From Acidimicrobiaceae bacterium (GTDB lineage Bacteria > Actinomycetota > Acidimicrobiia > Acidimicrobiales > RAAP-2): a stretch of DNA of 64,000 bases. Made by a program: the position numbers and the translations under genes. This document shows positions 53,607 to 62,369 of the stretch, in pieces (within the stretch, counting starts at the first letter, position 1; each line of letters starts with the position of its first letter). The stretch lies in NCBI GenBank assembly GCA_027451285.1, contig DAIDJP010000013.1:62001-126000 (forward strand). The letters are read 5' to 3'. A model generated the notes under the pieces. That model made no database searches. It was not told where the DNA came from and saw only the letters and a list, made by a program, of their open reading frames with translations.

Positions 53607-55031
53607 ATGACTATCGTTCGAGACTCCTTCTACATCAACGGCGAGTGGGTTCGTGCCGCGTCGACCGACACCTTCGACGTGCACGATTCGCACACGGGCG
53701 AACTCTTCGCCACGGTGCCCGTGGGAGGCGTCGACGAGGCCGCGCGCGCGGTCGAGGCGGCCGCGGCGGCCTTTCCCTCGTGGTCTCAGACGAGTCCCAA
53801 AGAGCGCGGCGAGTTCCTCCAGCGCATCTCCGAGAAGCTGGCCGAGCGCGCCGACGAGATCGCCCTGACCATCGCCCACGAAGTGGGCATGCCGCTCATG
53901 CTCGCCAAGGGCATCCAGTTGGGGCTGCCTACCATGACCTTCGCCGATAACGCCCAGCGCGCCAACGAGTTCGTGTGGGAAGAAGAGGTCGGCAACTCGA
54001 CTCTCGTGCGCGAGCCCGCCGGCGTCGTGGTGGCGATCACCCCCTGGAACTACCCGTTGCACCAGATTGCGAACAAGGTCGCGGCGGCCCTCGCCGCGGG
54101 CTGCACGGTTGTCTTGAAGCCCAGCGAGGTCGCGCCGATCAACGCATTCCAACTCACTGACATCATCGACGAGGTCGGACTGCCCAAGGGCGTGTTCAAC
54201 ATGCTCACCGGCGCGGGTCCGGTCGTCGGTGAAGCGCTTGCCTCTCACCCCAAGGTCGACATGATCTCCTTCACCGGATCAACCCGAGCGGGCAAGCGCG
54301 TGATGGAGCTCGCGGCGCGCGACGTGAAGCGCGTGTCGCTTGAACTCGGTGGCAAGTCGGCGAACATCATCCTCGAGGACGCTGATTTCGCACGTGCCGT
54401 GGGCGACGGCGTCTTCAAGGCGTACCTCAACTCCGGCCAGACGTGCTCGGCTCTGACGCGCATGCTCGTTCCACGTTCGCGTCTCGCCGAGGCTGAAGAG
54501 ATCGCCGCCGCCGCGGCCGCCGGCCTCGCACCGGCGGATCCGATCACCGGTTCGAGCCTGCTGGGGCCCCTGGCGAGCGCCGCCCAGCTCGAGCGAGTTC
54601 GCGACTACATCCGCCTGGGCATCGAAGAGGGAGCTCGCCTCGTGTGTGGCGGCGTGACCCCGCCCGAGGGGCTCGACAAGGGCTTCTATGTGACTCCCAC
54701 GGTCTTCTCCGACGTGACCACGAGCATGCGCATCGCCCAGGAGGAGATCTTCGGTCCGGTCCTGTCGATCATGCCCTACGACACCGAGGAAGAGGCCATC
54801 GCCATCGCCAACGACTCGGCCTACGGGCTCGCCGGAGGCGTGTGGGCCGCTACGGATGAGAAGGCCTTCGAAGTCGCCCGCAAGATCCGCACCGGCCAGG
54901 TCGAGATCAACGGCGGCGCGTTCAACGTCGTTGCGCCCTTCGGCGGCTACAAGCAGTCGGGCATCGGACGCGAACTCGGCCAATTCGGTTTCGAGGAGTT
55001 CCTCGAGGTCAAGGCGATCCAACACAACTGA
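53607..55031 (+). CDS. NAD(P)-dependent aldehyde dehydrogenase
   Basis: 474 residues. Catalytic Cys in [11 protein letters not shown], Glu in [12 protein letters not shown], Asn in [11 protein letters not shown], and FTGSTRAGK for cofactor binding; ends with [25 protein letters not shown]. Typical broad-specificity ALDH; the substrate cannot be deduced. A TAGATT element at about 53562-53567 may be its -10, giving a leader of around 35 bases that can fold (GGCCCC / GGGGCC). The stop overlaps the tRNA-Lys -35. Confidence 0.9.
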   Translation: MTIVRDSFYINGEWVRAASTDTFDVHDSHTGELFATVPVGGVDEAARAVEAAAAAFPSWSQTSPKERGEFLQRISEKLAERADEIALTIAHEVGMPLMLAKGIQLGLPTMTFADNAQRANEFVWEEEVGNSTLVREPAGVVVAITPWNYPLHQIANKVAAALAAGCTVVLKPSEVAPINAFQLTDIIDEVGLPKGVFNMLTGAGPVVGEALASHPKVDMISFTGSTRAGKRVMELAARDVKRVSLELGGKSANIILEDADFARAVGDGVFKAYLNSGQTCSALTRMLVPRSRLAEAEEIAAAAAAGLAPADPITGSSLLGPLASAAQLERVRDYIRLGIEEGARLVCGGVTPPEGLDKGFYVTPTVFSDVTTSMRIAQEEIFGPVLSIMPYDTEEEAIAIANDSAYGLAGGVWAATDEKAFEVARKIRTGQVEINGGAFNVVAPFGGYKQSGIGRELGQFGFEEFLEVKAIQHN

Positions 55032-55056
55032 CCTCGCTGCCGACGTGCGGTATAGA
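55028..55056 (+). promoter_or_regulatory. Promoter of tRNA-Lys
   Basis: -35 CTGACC (55028-55033) overlaps the stop of the upstream ALDH gene, 17-base spacer, -10 TATAGA (55051-55056), with the tRNA beginning ten bases later. Confidence 0.55.
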
Positions 55057-55065
55057 CTCGTCGGT

Positions 55066-55141
55066 GCGCCGGTAGCTCAATTGGCAGAGCATTTGACTCT
55101 TAATCAACAGGTTCCGGGTTCAAGTCCCGGCCGGCGCACCA
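55066..55141 (+). tRNA. tRNA-Lys (anticodon CUU)
   Basis: Acceptor GCGCCGG / CCGGCGC, anticodon loop CTCTTAA giving CTT, T-arm CCGGGTTCAAGTCCCGG, discriminator A and encoded CCA (55139-55141). The first anticodon-stem pair (27-43) is a T-C mismatch. Confidence 0.95.
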
Positions 55142-55177
55142 AGTATCACCGAGGCGCCGGGCAACGCAGTAACTGAA

Positions 55178-55882
55178 TCAGGCCTTGGACACCGTGGCGT
55201 AGGGAATCGTCGACGACGGGATCGGGGTCTTCACACCCTCTCCCCACTTGGAGAAGACCGTCAACCCGCCACCGGTCTTGTCCGAGGCGACTTCCTTGAT
55301 CGGCAGGGCCTTCTTCCCCGAGGAGATCGTCAGCGTGCTCTTCACCGCAGGCGCGGTGCTTGTCGCGATCGTCGACCAGGTCAGCACGAAGTGGTTCGCG
55401 CGGTCGCGGCTCAACGTGACCGACTTCGTCGTCGGCAAGAAGGTGGCGAACGCGCTGGTCGTGAGGTTCGTCTTGAAGCTCGCGTACGGCGTCGTGCCGG
55501 CCTTCATCGAAATGGCCTTGGTGCCGACGAGCTTCTGCTGCTTGGCGGTCAGTCCGACGAGAGTGGTCAACCCGGACGCGTTGCCACTGAGATAGGCGTA
55601 CGCGGGCGTCACCACGATTCGTACGCGCGAGGTGCCCGATACGTAGGTCTCCGTCCCGCCCTTCGTGCCCATATCCACGGTGGCCACGCCGTGGGTGGTG
55701 GCCGAGGTCGACGTCACCGAGATGTGCACCCCGGATTCGTGGGACATCGCCGTCTTAACGGCCGCGAGTACCGACGCCGCGGTCGGCTTCGTCGACGCTC
55801 CAGCCCCCGCGCCGGCGACGACGGAGACGACGGTCAACGCCAGCGAGGAGAGAAGGACACGGGCCGAGCGCAAAGTAGACAT
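55178..55882 (-). CDS. Secreted LppX/LolA-like protein of unknown function
   Basis: 234 residues. Signal peptide ARVLLSSLALTVVSVVAGAGAGAS with probable cleavage after Ala-Gly-Ala, no lipobox. The mature part is Ser/Thr/Lys-rich with alternating beta pattern (VHISVTSTSATTHGVATVDM, TSRVRIVVTPAYAYLSG, VKSTLTISSGKKALPIKEV), reminiscent of LppX/LprG-type lipid carriers, but I could not confirm it. Ends near tRNA-Lys, convergently. Confidence 0.55.
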   Translation of the reverse strand: MSTLRSARVLLSSLALTVVSVVAGAGAGASTKPTAASVLAAVKTAMSHESGVHISVTSTSATTHGVATVDMGTKGGTETYVSGTSRVRIVVTPAYAYLSGNASGLTTLVGLTAKQQKLVGTKAISMKAGTTPYASFKTNLTTSAFATFLPTTKSVTLSRDRANHFVLTWSTIATSTAPAVKSTLTISSGKKALPIKEVASDKTGGGLTVFSKWGEGVKTPIPSSTIPYATVSKA

Positions 55883-56085
55883 CCGCGAAGCCTAACGGCC
55901 CATCGGCTCCGCTCCCCCTCGCCCCCACAAAGAATCCAAACGGGGTGTTGCCAGGGTCACACCGCCCACAGCGTGGACGAGTGCCCTGGCAACACCCCGG
56001 CGTCTCCTCGCGGCCCGCAACGAAACCCTTCTTCACCACGGCTCCTCGGGCCACACGTCGTCCAGTGACGCATGGCGCAGGTGAT
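55883..56085. other. Intergenic region with a long perfect inverted repeat
   Basis: 203 bases without a supported gene. The striking content is the 59-base inverted-repeat element at 55941-55999. The remainder is GC-rich filler; a few ATG-started frames have no support. Confidence 0.5.
55941..55999. repeat. 16-bp perfect inverted repeat (long hairpin)
   Basis: Left arm CGGGGTGTTGCCAGGG (55941-55956) and right arm CCCTGGCAACACCCCG (55984-55999) are exact reverse complements, separated by 27 bases. Read on the minus strand it is followed by TTTGGATTCTTTG, so it could terminate the small-membrane-protein transcripts, but the stem is longer and the loop larger than usual terminators. Confidence 0.8.
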
Positions 56086-56241
56086 CTAGAAGTAGTGCCG
56101 TCGGCCGCGCACCGCGTGACCAAGGGATCCCAGCAACAACAAGACGAGTCCGATGATGAGTACCAGCACGCCCAGGGACCACAGGAACGGACTGCCCATC
56201 AGATAGGCGAGGAGTAACAGGATTATGCCAACGATGATCAT
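56086..56241 (-). CDS. DUF6131-like mini membrane protein
   Basis: 51 residues from the ATG at 56239-56241 (GGAAAGAAG upstream). Two closely spaced hydrophobic segments, MIIVGIILLLLAYLMG and WSLGVLVLIIGLVLLLLG, then a basic tail ending RGRRHYF. The pattern and the RRHY(F/W/Y) ending match the DUF6131 actinobacterial family (known as a small membrane family, function unknown). It lies downstream of a related two-helix protein, probably in one transcript. Confidence 0.7.
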   Translation of the reverse strand: MIIVGIILLLLAYLMGSPFLWSLGVLVLIIGLVLLLLGSLGHAVRGRRHYF

Positions 56242-56311
56242 GAGTCTTCTTTCCAAAGCTGTAAGTGAATCCGGAGTTGTCGCTCGCGACACGCGGATCG
56301 AGCCGAGATGG

Positions 56312-56593
56312 CTAACGCTGCTCCTCGTGGAGGATTGATCGACGTCCCTCCTCGTCAATCACTTCTCGATCGAGCTGGCGCGGCGGAGCCGCTGGTGCCC
56401 GGCGCGAAGTGGCGTAGACGATGGTGGACACGATGAATCCGACCGCTCCCGCGATGAGGAGGATGGCGCCTACCGTAGACAGGCGGAATCCGTGACTCTG
56501 CGCGGCGTAGGTACTCTGCGCAGTGACCGCCCAGTACAGGATCGCACCGACGACCATTGATATTCCACTGATGACCATGCCCTTGAGTCCCAT
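56312..56593 (-). CDS. DUF6458-like two-helix membrane protein
   Basis: 93 residues from the ATG at 56591-56593, which has the strong AGGAGG four bases upstream. Two hydrophobic segments (MVISGISMVVGAILYWAV; LSTVGAILLIAGAVGFIVSTIVY) and a charged tail with REVIDEEGRRSILHEEQR. Resembles small actinobacterial DUF6458-type membrane proteins; the assignment is by topology. It pairs with the DUF6131-like gene 70 bases downstream. Confidence 0.6.
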   Translation of the reverse strand: MGLKGMVISGISMVVGAILYWAVTAQSTYAAQSHGFRLSTVGAILLIAGAVGFIVSTIVYATSRRAPAAPPRQLDREVIDEEGRRSILHEEQR

Positions 56594-56890
56594 AATTCCT
56601 CCTAAAGACGACGGCAATGATCCACATCAACCGAGATTGATATGGGACACCACAAGGTTTGCAGTGACGGATCCATGCTAGGTACGAGTCAGTATGCTTC
56701 GACTTGATTTGTCCGAATTCACAGAAATACTCACGCAGAATTCAGGAACAATTAAGACCATTCCGTCGCCACAACGGAATCGGCGTTTCGGGAAGTGACG
56801 ATCAACCCGAGAACTCTCGACACCTTTCGCCCACGTCACCGCGCTCGTGAACGAGTACCGCGGGCCCTCGCGGTTTGACGCCTGGCGGCG
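56594..56890 (-). other. AT-richer intergenic region between DUF2017 and small membrane genes
   Basis: 297 bases with no convincing gene. It contains two direct GAATTCA repeats (56715-56721, 56738-56744), a 7-bp perfect hairpin ATTCCGT/ACGGAAT (56760-56780) followed on the minus strand by a T-rich run, which may terminate clpS-DUF2017, and CCCATATCAATC-type AT-rich sequence near 56640 that may hold the small-gene promoter. Confidence 0.4.
56760..56780 (-). terminator. Candidate terminator after DUF2017
   Basis: Perfect 7-bp stem ATTCCGT / ACGGAAT with 7-base loop, followed on the minus strand by GGTCTTAATTGTTCC; the U-tract is weak, so confidence is modest. Confidence 0.35.
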
Positions 56891-57325
56891 TTACAGGCAC
56901 TCGGCGAGCGAGAACAGCAGAAGCTGCAATGTCTCGATTTCGCTGCGAAGATCGGCGTCGATCTCCGAGAGTCTCTCGTCGCTCAACACGCCATTGGAGA
57001 CCGCCACCGATCGCAGCGCCACCTGCAGACTCGTCAGCCACGCCCAGGCTTCGCCGTTCGTCAGAAACTGCTCGTCGACGCACATCAGGGCCAATTCGGC
57101 GTTGGTCGTCGTCTCGCTCTGGCGCGAAAGGGTCGAGAGCGGGTTGTCTGCGTCGATGCTCGGATCAATCGGCGAATGCAGGCTCGCGTGCCACTGGTGA
57201 TCGGGTTCGCGCTCGGCGGTCACGACTTGAGAGAACACGCCACGCACGAAGCTGCGACCCGCGTCATTGAGCCGAACTTCAATTCGCCCGTCGCGACGGC
57301 GCACGAAGAGTCGGTTTCCCGCCAT
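56891..57325 (-). CDS. DUF2017 family protein
   Basis: 144 residues. Helical protein starting MAGNRLFVRRRDGRIEVRL, with NAELALMCVDEQFLTNGEAWAWLTSLQVALRSVAVSNGVL and a final helix. DUF2017 is characteristically adjacent to clpS in actinobacteria, and here its ATG overlaps the clpS stop by one base (TGATG). Function unknown; a link to Clp proteolysis is inferred from the constant neighbourhood. Confidence 0.82.
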   Translation of the reverse strand: MAGNRLFVRRRDGRIEVRLNDAGRSFVRGVFSQVVTAEREPDHQWHASLHSPIDPSIDADNPLSTLSRQSETTTNAELALMCVDEQFLTNGEAWAWLTSLQVALRSVAVSNGVLSDERLSEIDADLRSEIETLQLLLFSLAECL

Positions 57326-57630
57326 CAGTCGGCGTGCTCGATCGTCGCCTGCAGACCCGCCACCTGCAGCTTCACGCAATAGGACTCGGCACGGTCACGG
57401 GCGCCGGACCAGACGATCGCGCGTCCCTCGTGATGAACCGCCATCATCAACTGCGTGCACTTGTTATTGGAGTAGCCAAAGATCTTGCGAAAGATGACCA
57501 CGACCACCGACATCGGGGTCACTGGGTCGTTCCAGACCACCACGTTCCAGGGGCGTTTGGTGAGGACCTCTTCGCTCGTGACGACCTCGGAGTCGGTCGT
57601 CGTTCGTGGCATCGGCTTCACGGCACCCAT
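57325..57630 (-). CDS. clpS: ATP-dependent Clp protease adaptor ClpS
   Basis: 101 residues. Core WNVVVWNDPVTPMSVVVVIFRKIFGYSNNKCTQLMMAVHHEGRAIVWSG matches the ClpS fold that recognises N-degrons and hands them to ClpC/ClpA. The usual ND-(Y/F)-T segment is NDPVT, common in actinobacterial ClpS. ATG at 57628-57630; an internal ATG six codons later is possible. Confidence 0.9.
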   Translation of the reverse strand: MGAVKPMPRTTTDSEVVTSEEVLTKRPWNVVVWNDPVTPMSVVVVIFRKIFGYSNNKCTQLMMAVHHEGRAIVWSGARDRAESYCVKLQVAGLQATIEHAD

Positions 57631-57837
57631 TCATCCAGTGTCGCAGAGCCGGAGACGGTGGACGACTCCTTTCGGATTCGAAACCGCGGGAGCCGACACT
57701 TCGCAGCGATTGCGCGCAGTTCACGCCCTGAAGAATTTTCTGCGACCCTCGGCGAGAAGCGCTCGAAGTGGGCAGTTCGCACTCTCCACGCGGCTCTCAC
57801 GCTGGGCCGCGCGGAGACTCGGCACTGCTCGATTCAG
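57631..57837. other. Intergenic region before clpS
   Basis: 207 bases between the clpS start and the end of the SDR gene. I see no supported gene or clear terminator. Confidence 0.4.
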
Positions 57838-58557
57838 CTACGCCAGTCCCAGGCCACCGTCGACTACTACGACCTGGCCGGTGACGTAGGCAGATCCGGC
57901 GAGGGCGATCACCACGTCGGCCACGTCCTCGGGCGTTCCGCTACGGCCCAGAGGCGAGCGACGCGTGACCGCGGAGCGCACCTCGTCCCAGTCGGCGGTC
58001 CAGGGAGTGTCGATCAGGCCGGGTGCCACGGCGTTGACGCGCACGTCGGGTCCCACCGCCTTGGCCAGAAGGGCCGTCATGTGGTTGAGGGCGGCCTTGG
58101 ACGCGGCGTAGGGAATCGACGAACCGGTCGGACGCACACCCGCCAGTGAAGTCACGTTCACGATCGCCCCCTTCGCGTCGCGCAGCGCGTCCATCGCCGC
58201 AACCGACAAATTCCACGTTCCGAACACGTTCACTTCGAAGATCTCACGCCACACGGTGACGTCGGCCGCGGCCAGGTCACGATGATCGATCACCCGCGTC
58301 GTGCCCGCGTTGTTCACCAGGACGTCGAGTCGCCCGCAGCGAGAGATCACTTCGGCGATCAATCGGGTGCAATCTTCCGGCTGGCTGATGTCGGCCTGAA
58401 CGTAGTGCGCGTTCGGAGTTGCCTGAGCGAGAGCCTGACCGACATCCACGCTTCGCGCCGAATTGAAGACGACGGTGTCACCGGCGTCAGCAAAGCGATG
58501 GGCCACGCTGGCACCGATGCCGCTGGTCGAACCGGTCACGAGGACGACGCGCGACAT
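57838..58557 (-). CDS. Short-chain dehydrogenase/reductase
   Basis: 239 residues, classical SDR: cofactor motif TGSTSGIG, NNAGTT, catalytic Ser in VTSLAGV and YAASKAALN with catalytic Tyr and Lys. FabG-like but substrate unknown. The ATG at 58555-58557 overlaps the stop of the aldose epimerase gene (TGATG), so the two are coupled and may act on a sugar. Confidence 0.88.
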   Translation of the reverse strand: MSRVVLVTGSTSGIGASVAHRFADAGDTVVFNSARSVDVGQALAQATPNAHYVQADISQPEDCTRLIAEVISRCGRLDVLVNNAGTTRVIDHRDLAAADVTVWREIFEVNVFGTWNLSVAAMDALRDAKGAIVNVTSLAGVRPTGSSIPYAASKAALNHMTALLAKAVGPDVRVNAVAPGLIDTPWTADWDEVRSAVTRRSPLGRSGTPEDVADVVIALAGSAYVTGQVVVVDGGLGLA

Positions 58558-59468
58558 CACGCGCTCCGACGCAACCGCCACGAGCCGGCCCAATGCTGGC
58601 CCGGTTCCAGCACCACGATGTCCTTGCCGCTGCGCAGGGCGTCTGGGGGGCACGTCATCGGCTCGACTGCGACGGCGGTGCGCCGACGACCCCGCTCGAG
58701 CGTGTCGCCGGTGAAGACTTGCACGTACGGGAAGTTACGGTCCATCGACAGCTCGACGGCACCACCGGCCGCGTCGATGACCGAGACGGTCGCCAGTCCG
58801 AAGTCGTCGCGCGTCAGCTCGGTGTAGGTGACGTCCAGTTCGTGCCCCGAGAGCGACTTGCGCTGGGAGAAATCCAAGAGATTGCCGGCCACCGGGAGAA
58901 TTTCGCCGGTGGGCAGGCGTCGGTCGTTGACTGCCACGTAGGCCCGAGCGGGAACTTCGAGTTGCGCGCCCTCGATGGTGGGTGTCGTCACGGCGAGGTA
59001 CGGATGAAAGCCAACGCCAAAGGGAATCGGCACGTCGTCACGATTCGTGACAGTGGTCGTCACGGTCAGTCCGAGTGAGCCCAGGTGATAGGCCACCGCC
59101 ACCTCCGACAGGAACGGATAGCCGGGCGTGGGGTGCAGCAGGAGTGACAGCACGCAGCGATTCTGGTTCACGGCCTCGATGCGAAAGGGTCGCCACCGCA
59201 CGATGCCGTGGATCGCCGTGTCGTTCGTGACGTCGTCGACGGGGGCGTGGGCCTCGCGGTCAGAGAAGGTCCACGGTCCGTCACCCATTCGATTGGGCCA
59301 GGGATAGAGCAACTGACCGTGGGCGCCCCGCGGCACCTCGTCACCGGCGAAGCCTTCGATCACGCTGACGCCGCCGCGCACGTACGTGCGCAGCGTCGCA
59401 CCGACTTCGGTGACGACCGCTCGCTGGTCGCCGTGGGCAATGGCGATCTGCTCACCCGAGGGAAGCAT
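58557..59468 (-). CDS. Aldose 1-epimerase family protein
   Basis: 303 residues, beta-sandwich mutarotase: NRMGDGPWTF with the conserved Arg, NDTAIHGIVRWRPF with catalytic His, FGVGFHPYL with second His and TAVAVEPMTCPPDAL with catalytic Glu. The ATG has GGAAGAAGG upstream. First gene of an epimerase-SDR pair, divergent from surE. Confidence 0.87.
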   Translation of the reverse strand: MLPSGEQIAIAHGDQRAVVTEVGATLRTYVRGGVSVIEGFAGDEVPRGAHGQLLYPWPNRMGDGPWTFSDREAHAPVDDVTNDTAIHGIVRWRPFRIEAVNQNRCVLSLLLHPTPGYPFLSEVAVAYHLGSLGLTVTTTVTNRDDVPIPFGVGFHPYLAVTTPTIEGAQLEVPARAYVAVNDRRLPTGEILPVAGNLLDFSQRKSLSGHELDVTYTELTRDDFGLATVSVIDAAGGAVELSMDRNFPYVQVFTGDTLERGRRRTAVAVEPMTCPPDALRSGKDIVVLEPGQHWAGSWRLRRSA

Positions 59469-59511
59469 GCTTTGGTCCCTTCTTCCTCACTGCCCCGTAA
59501 CCTACGCCCGT

Positions 59512-59524
59512 TATCGTACGCAGT
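59512..59524 (+). promoter_or_regulatory. Probable leaderless promoter of surE
   Basis: TATCGT (59512-59517) fits TANNNT and ends seven bases before the ATG at 59525; no Shine-Dalgarno. Confidence 0.5.
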
Positions 59525-60376
59525 ATGCGACTTCTCCTCACTAACGACGATGGTGTCGGTGCGCCGGGCATCGCCGTGCTGGCCCGCCACGTGGCGCGAT
59601 GGATCAGCGACGCACCCGACGGCGAGATACGCGAGGCCGTCGTCGTCGCACCACACACCAACTATTCGGGAATGTCGGCGGCGGTGGGCGACCTCTTCGA
59701 CCATCCGTCCGTCGAGTATCGCCGACACCACATCGCCGGTGCCGAGTCGATTCCCGCCTACGGCGTCGAGGCGCCTCCGGCGCTGTGCGCTCTCCTCGGA
59801 GCGCTCGGCAGTTTCAACTTTCAGCCGGACGTCATCATCTCGGGCATCAACGCGGGTGCCAACGTGGGGCGCAGTGTGCTGCACTCAGGCACGGTAGGAG
59901 CGATCCTGACCGGTGCGCAGGTGGGACTCTCCGGAATGGCGATCTCTGTCCAGTGGGGCGAGGACGTGCACTTCGACACCGCCGGGGCCGTCGCCATGGA
60001 GGTTCTCGAGCACCTGATGGCCGCGCCGAGCCGCACCCTGTGGAATCTCAACGTCCCCAACCTGACTGCGGCCGAGCTACGAGGGGTGAAGCGCGGACGG
60101 ATCTCCACGGCCGGAATCTTGAAGTCCGCCGGGCCACTGGCCGGCGGCGAACCTCTCGCCGACGAGGGCCAGATGCCGCTGCGAGTGGGCGCGGCCACGC
60201 CCGAAGTAGGAGACGTCAGCGATGAGGCGGCCGACGACGACGGAGCCCTGGTCGCCGCGGGCTACGCGTCGTTGACGCCTCTGCGTGGCCCCCACGAGGA
60301 CACCAACACCGCCCTCGACGACACGTTGAATCTGGCTCTCGACGCCATCACGCGCCACCTGCACTCGCGCCGCTAG
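59525..60376 (+). CDS. surE: 5'/3'-nucleotidase SurE
   Basis: 283 residues. Metal-binding NDDGVGAPGI at the N-terminus, SGMSAAV, and ISGINAGANVGRSVLHSGTVGAILTGA, the SurE core. The C-terminal part contains an acidic insertion (EVGDVSDEAADDDGA) not typical of the family. Dephosphorylates nucleoside monophosphates. Its stop TAG shares CTAG with the arfB stop on the opposite strand. Confidence 0.9.
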   Translation: MRLLLTNDDGVGAPGIAVLARHVARWISDAPDGEIREAVVVAPHTNYSGMSAAVGDLFDHPSVEYRRHHIAGAESIPAYGVEAPPALCALLGALGSFNFQPDVIISGINAGANVGRSVLHSGTVGAILTGAQVGLSGMAISVQWGEDVHFDTAGAVAMEVLEHLMAAPSRTLWNLNVPNLTAAELRGVKRGRISTAGILKSAGPLAGGEPLADEGQMPLRVGAATPEVGDVSDEAADDDGALVAAGYASLTPLRGPHEDTNTALDDTLNLALDAITRHLHSRR

Positions 60377-60825
60377 TCGTCGCCGACGCGTCTCTGAGAT
60401 TTGAGGCGCGAGCGCGCCTTCTTGTCATCGAGGCGACGCTCACGCGACGCGCGCGTGGGCTTGGTATCGCGGCGCGGCGTTACCGGAGTCAGGGCAACGG
60501 CGAGGCGCGCGCCCAGCTGGTTCAGCGCGGCGCTGCGATTCATCGACTGGGAGCGGAACCGGCTGGCGCTCGAGCGCACGACGGGATCCAGCACCTCAAG
60601 GAGGCGCGCCCGATCCCGCTCGCTCAAGGAGACGGCGTTCGCGATGTCGAGCGTCGCGACCACCCTCGTGCGCGAGCGATTCGCGTGCTGACCCCCCGGC
60701 CCGCTCGACGTCGTGGTGCGAATCTCCACGTCGTCGGCCGCCACCAGCACGCGCCCTACCTGGATGGAACCGTCGTCGCGCACCTGGACCGACACGCCGA
60801 CACGGCCACTCGAGGCTGGGCTCAC
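60373..60825 (-). CDS. arfB: Peptidyl-tRNA hydrolase ArfB-type ribosome rescue factor
   Basis: 150 residues. GGQ motif in TTTSSGPGGQHANRSRTRV and a basic C-terminal tail (ERRLDDKKARSRLKSQRR) that enters the mRNA channel of stalled ribosomes. Homologous to YaeJ/ICT1; the domain lacks the codon-recognition domains of RF1/RF2. GTG start at 60823-60825; convergent with surE. Confidence 0.92.
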   Translation of the reverse strand: MSPASSGRVGVSVQVRDDGSIQVGRVLVAADDVEIRTTTSSGPGGQHANRSRTRVVATLDIANAVSLSERDRARLLEVLDPVVRSSASRFRSQSMNRSAALNQLGARLAVALTPVTPRRDTKPTRASRERRLDDKKARSRLKSQRRVGDD

Positions 60826-60860
60826 GACGTCAGCCTACCGAGGGTCCGCGAAAGCGCCGG

Positions 60861-60866
60861 TAGGGT
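60861..60866 (+). promoter_or_regulatory. Candidate -10 of the mmsA gene
   Basis: TAGGGT fits TANNNT; 21 bases separate it from the ATG at 60888, leaving room for a short leader with AGAGGA Shine-Dalgarno. No clear -35. Confidence 0.35.
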
Positions 60867-60887
60867 GGACACCGAGAAAGAGGACTC

Positions 60888-62366
60888 ATGACTACCATTC
60901 CCCACTTCGTCAACGGTCAACGAAAAGAGGGCGAGGGTACCCTTCCCGTCTTCAATCCGGCGACTGGGGACGTGCGCGCGCACGTGCCCGTCCCCAAACC
61001 CGCCTTCGTCGACCAGGTCGTCGCCGACTCCCGGGCGGCCTGGGCGGGGTGGCGCTCTTCGACCCTCTCGCAGCGCACCAACATCCTGTTCACATTTCGC
61101 CAGCTCCTCGTCGCCCACGCCGACGAGCTGGCGGCGCTGATCACCGCCGAACACGGCAAGACGCTGGCCGACGCCCACGGCGAGATCGCCCGTGGACTCG
61201 AGAACGTCGAGTACGCGTGCGGTCTCACCGAGCACTTGAAGGGCGGATTCTCCGCACAGGTGGCCGACGGCGTCGACGTGCACTCGCTGCGCGAGTCTCT
61301 CGGCGTCGTGGCCGCGATCACGCCGTTCAATTTTCCGATCATGGTTCCTCTGTGGATGACCGCGAACGCGTTGGCCACTGGCAACGTGGTGATTCTCAAG
61401 CCCTCCGAGCGTGATCCGTCGGTGTCCGTGCGCCTTGGTGAGCTATTACGCGAGGCCGGCCTGCCCGATGGGGTCTTCAACGTGCTCCAGGGCAACGCGA
61501 CGACCGTCACCCAACTGCTCGAGCACCCGGGCGTCGACGCCATCAGCTTCGTGGGCTCCACGCCGGTCGCTCGCCACGTCTACGAAACGGGCATCGCCCA
61601 CGGCAAGCGGGTTCAGGCGCTGGGTGGCGCGAAGAACCACATGGTCGTCCTCGGTGACGCCGACCTCGACGTCGCGGCCGACGCCGCGATCAACGCGGGA
61701 TTCGGCTCGGCTGGCGAACGCTGCATGGCCATCAGCGTCGTCGTCTGCGTCGGCGACGTGGCCGACGAACTCGTGGCGAAGATCGCCGAGCGAATCGACG
61801 CCCTGACCGTGGGACCCGGCGACGACCCGGCGAGTGACTTCGGCCCGGTCATCACTGCCGAGCACCGGGACCGGGTGGTCAACTACGTGGCCAACGCGCC
61901 GGCCGAGGGAATCACGATCGTGCGCGACGGTACCGCCCTCGCCGAACGTGACGGATTCTTCGTCGGGCCGTGCCTGCTCGATGGCGTGCGCCCGGGCACG
62001 GCCGCCTACGACAACGAGATCTTCGGCCCCGTGCTGGGTGTGGCGCGTGTCGCCACGTACGAAGAGGCCGTGGCGCTGATCAATTCGAATCCCTACGGCA
62101 ATGGAACCGCAATCTTCACCCGTGACGGCAACGCCGCGCGTCGGTTCTCACGTGACGTCACGGTGGGCATGATCGGCATCAACGTGCCAATCCCGGTGCC
62201 GATCGCGTCGTATTCCTTCGGTGGTTGGAAGAACTCGCTCTTCGGACACGCCCACATCTACGGCCCCGAGGGCTTCGCCTTTTACACGCGCGCCAAGGTC
62301 ATCACCACGCGCTGGCCACAACCGTCGGACTCCCAGATCGACCTCGGCTTCCCGAGAACGCGCTAG
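60888..62366 (+). CDS. mmsA: CoA-acylating methylmalonate-semialdehyde dehydrogenase
   Basis: 492 residues. Catalytic Cys in FGSAGERCMAISVVV, and the MMSDH-specific segments FNPATGDV, ITPFNFPIMVPLWM, GGAKNHMVVLGDADLD and NSLFGHAHIYGPEGFAFYTRAKVIT. Oxidises (methyl)malonate semialdehyde to acetyl- or propionyl-CoA in valine and inositol/beta-alanine catabolism. The GERC form and the absence of the conserved ALDH Glu (here GGAKN) are family traits. Divergent from arfB. Confidence 0.93.
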   Translation: MTTIPHFVNGQRKEGEGTLPVFNPATGDVRAHVPVPKPAFVDQVVADSRAAWAGWRSSTLSQRTNILFTFRQLLVAHADELAALITAEHGKTLADAHGEIARGLENVEYACGLTEHLKGGFSAQVADGVDVHSLRESLGVVAAITPFNFPIMVPLWMTANALATGNVVILKPSERDPSVSVRLGELLREAGLPDGVFNVLQGNATTVTQLLEHPGVDAISFVGSTPVARHVYETGIAHGKRVQALGGAKNHMVVLGDADLDVAADAAINAGFGSAGERCMAISVVVCVGDVADELVAKIAERIDALTVGPGDDPASDFGPVITAEHRDRVVNYVANAPAEGITIVRDGTALAERDGFFVGPCLLDGVRPGTAAYDNEIFGPVLGVARVATYEEAVALINSNPYGNGTAIFTRDGNAARRFSRDVTVGMIGINVPIPVPIASYSFGGWKNSLFGHAHIYGPEGFAFYTRAKVITTRWPQPSDSQIDLGFPRTR

Positions 62367-62369
62367 ACC

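Noticed and set aside
57660-57720. TTCGAA-containing segment resembling a tRNA T-arm
   Set aside because: No acceptor or anticodon stem can be formed around it and the T-stem does not pair properly.
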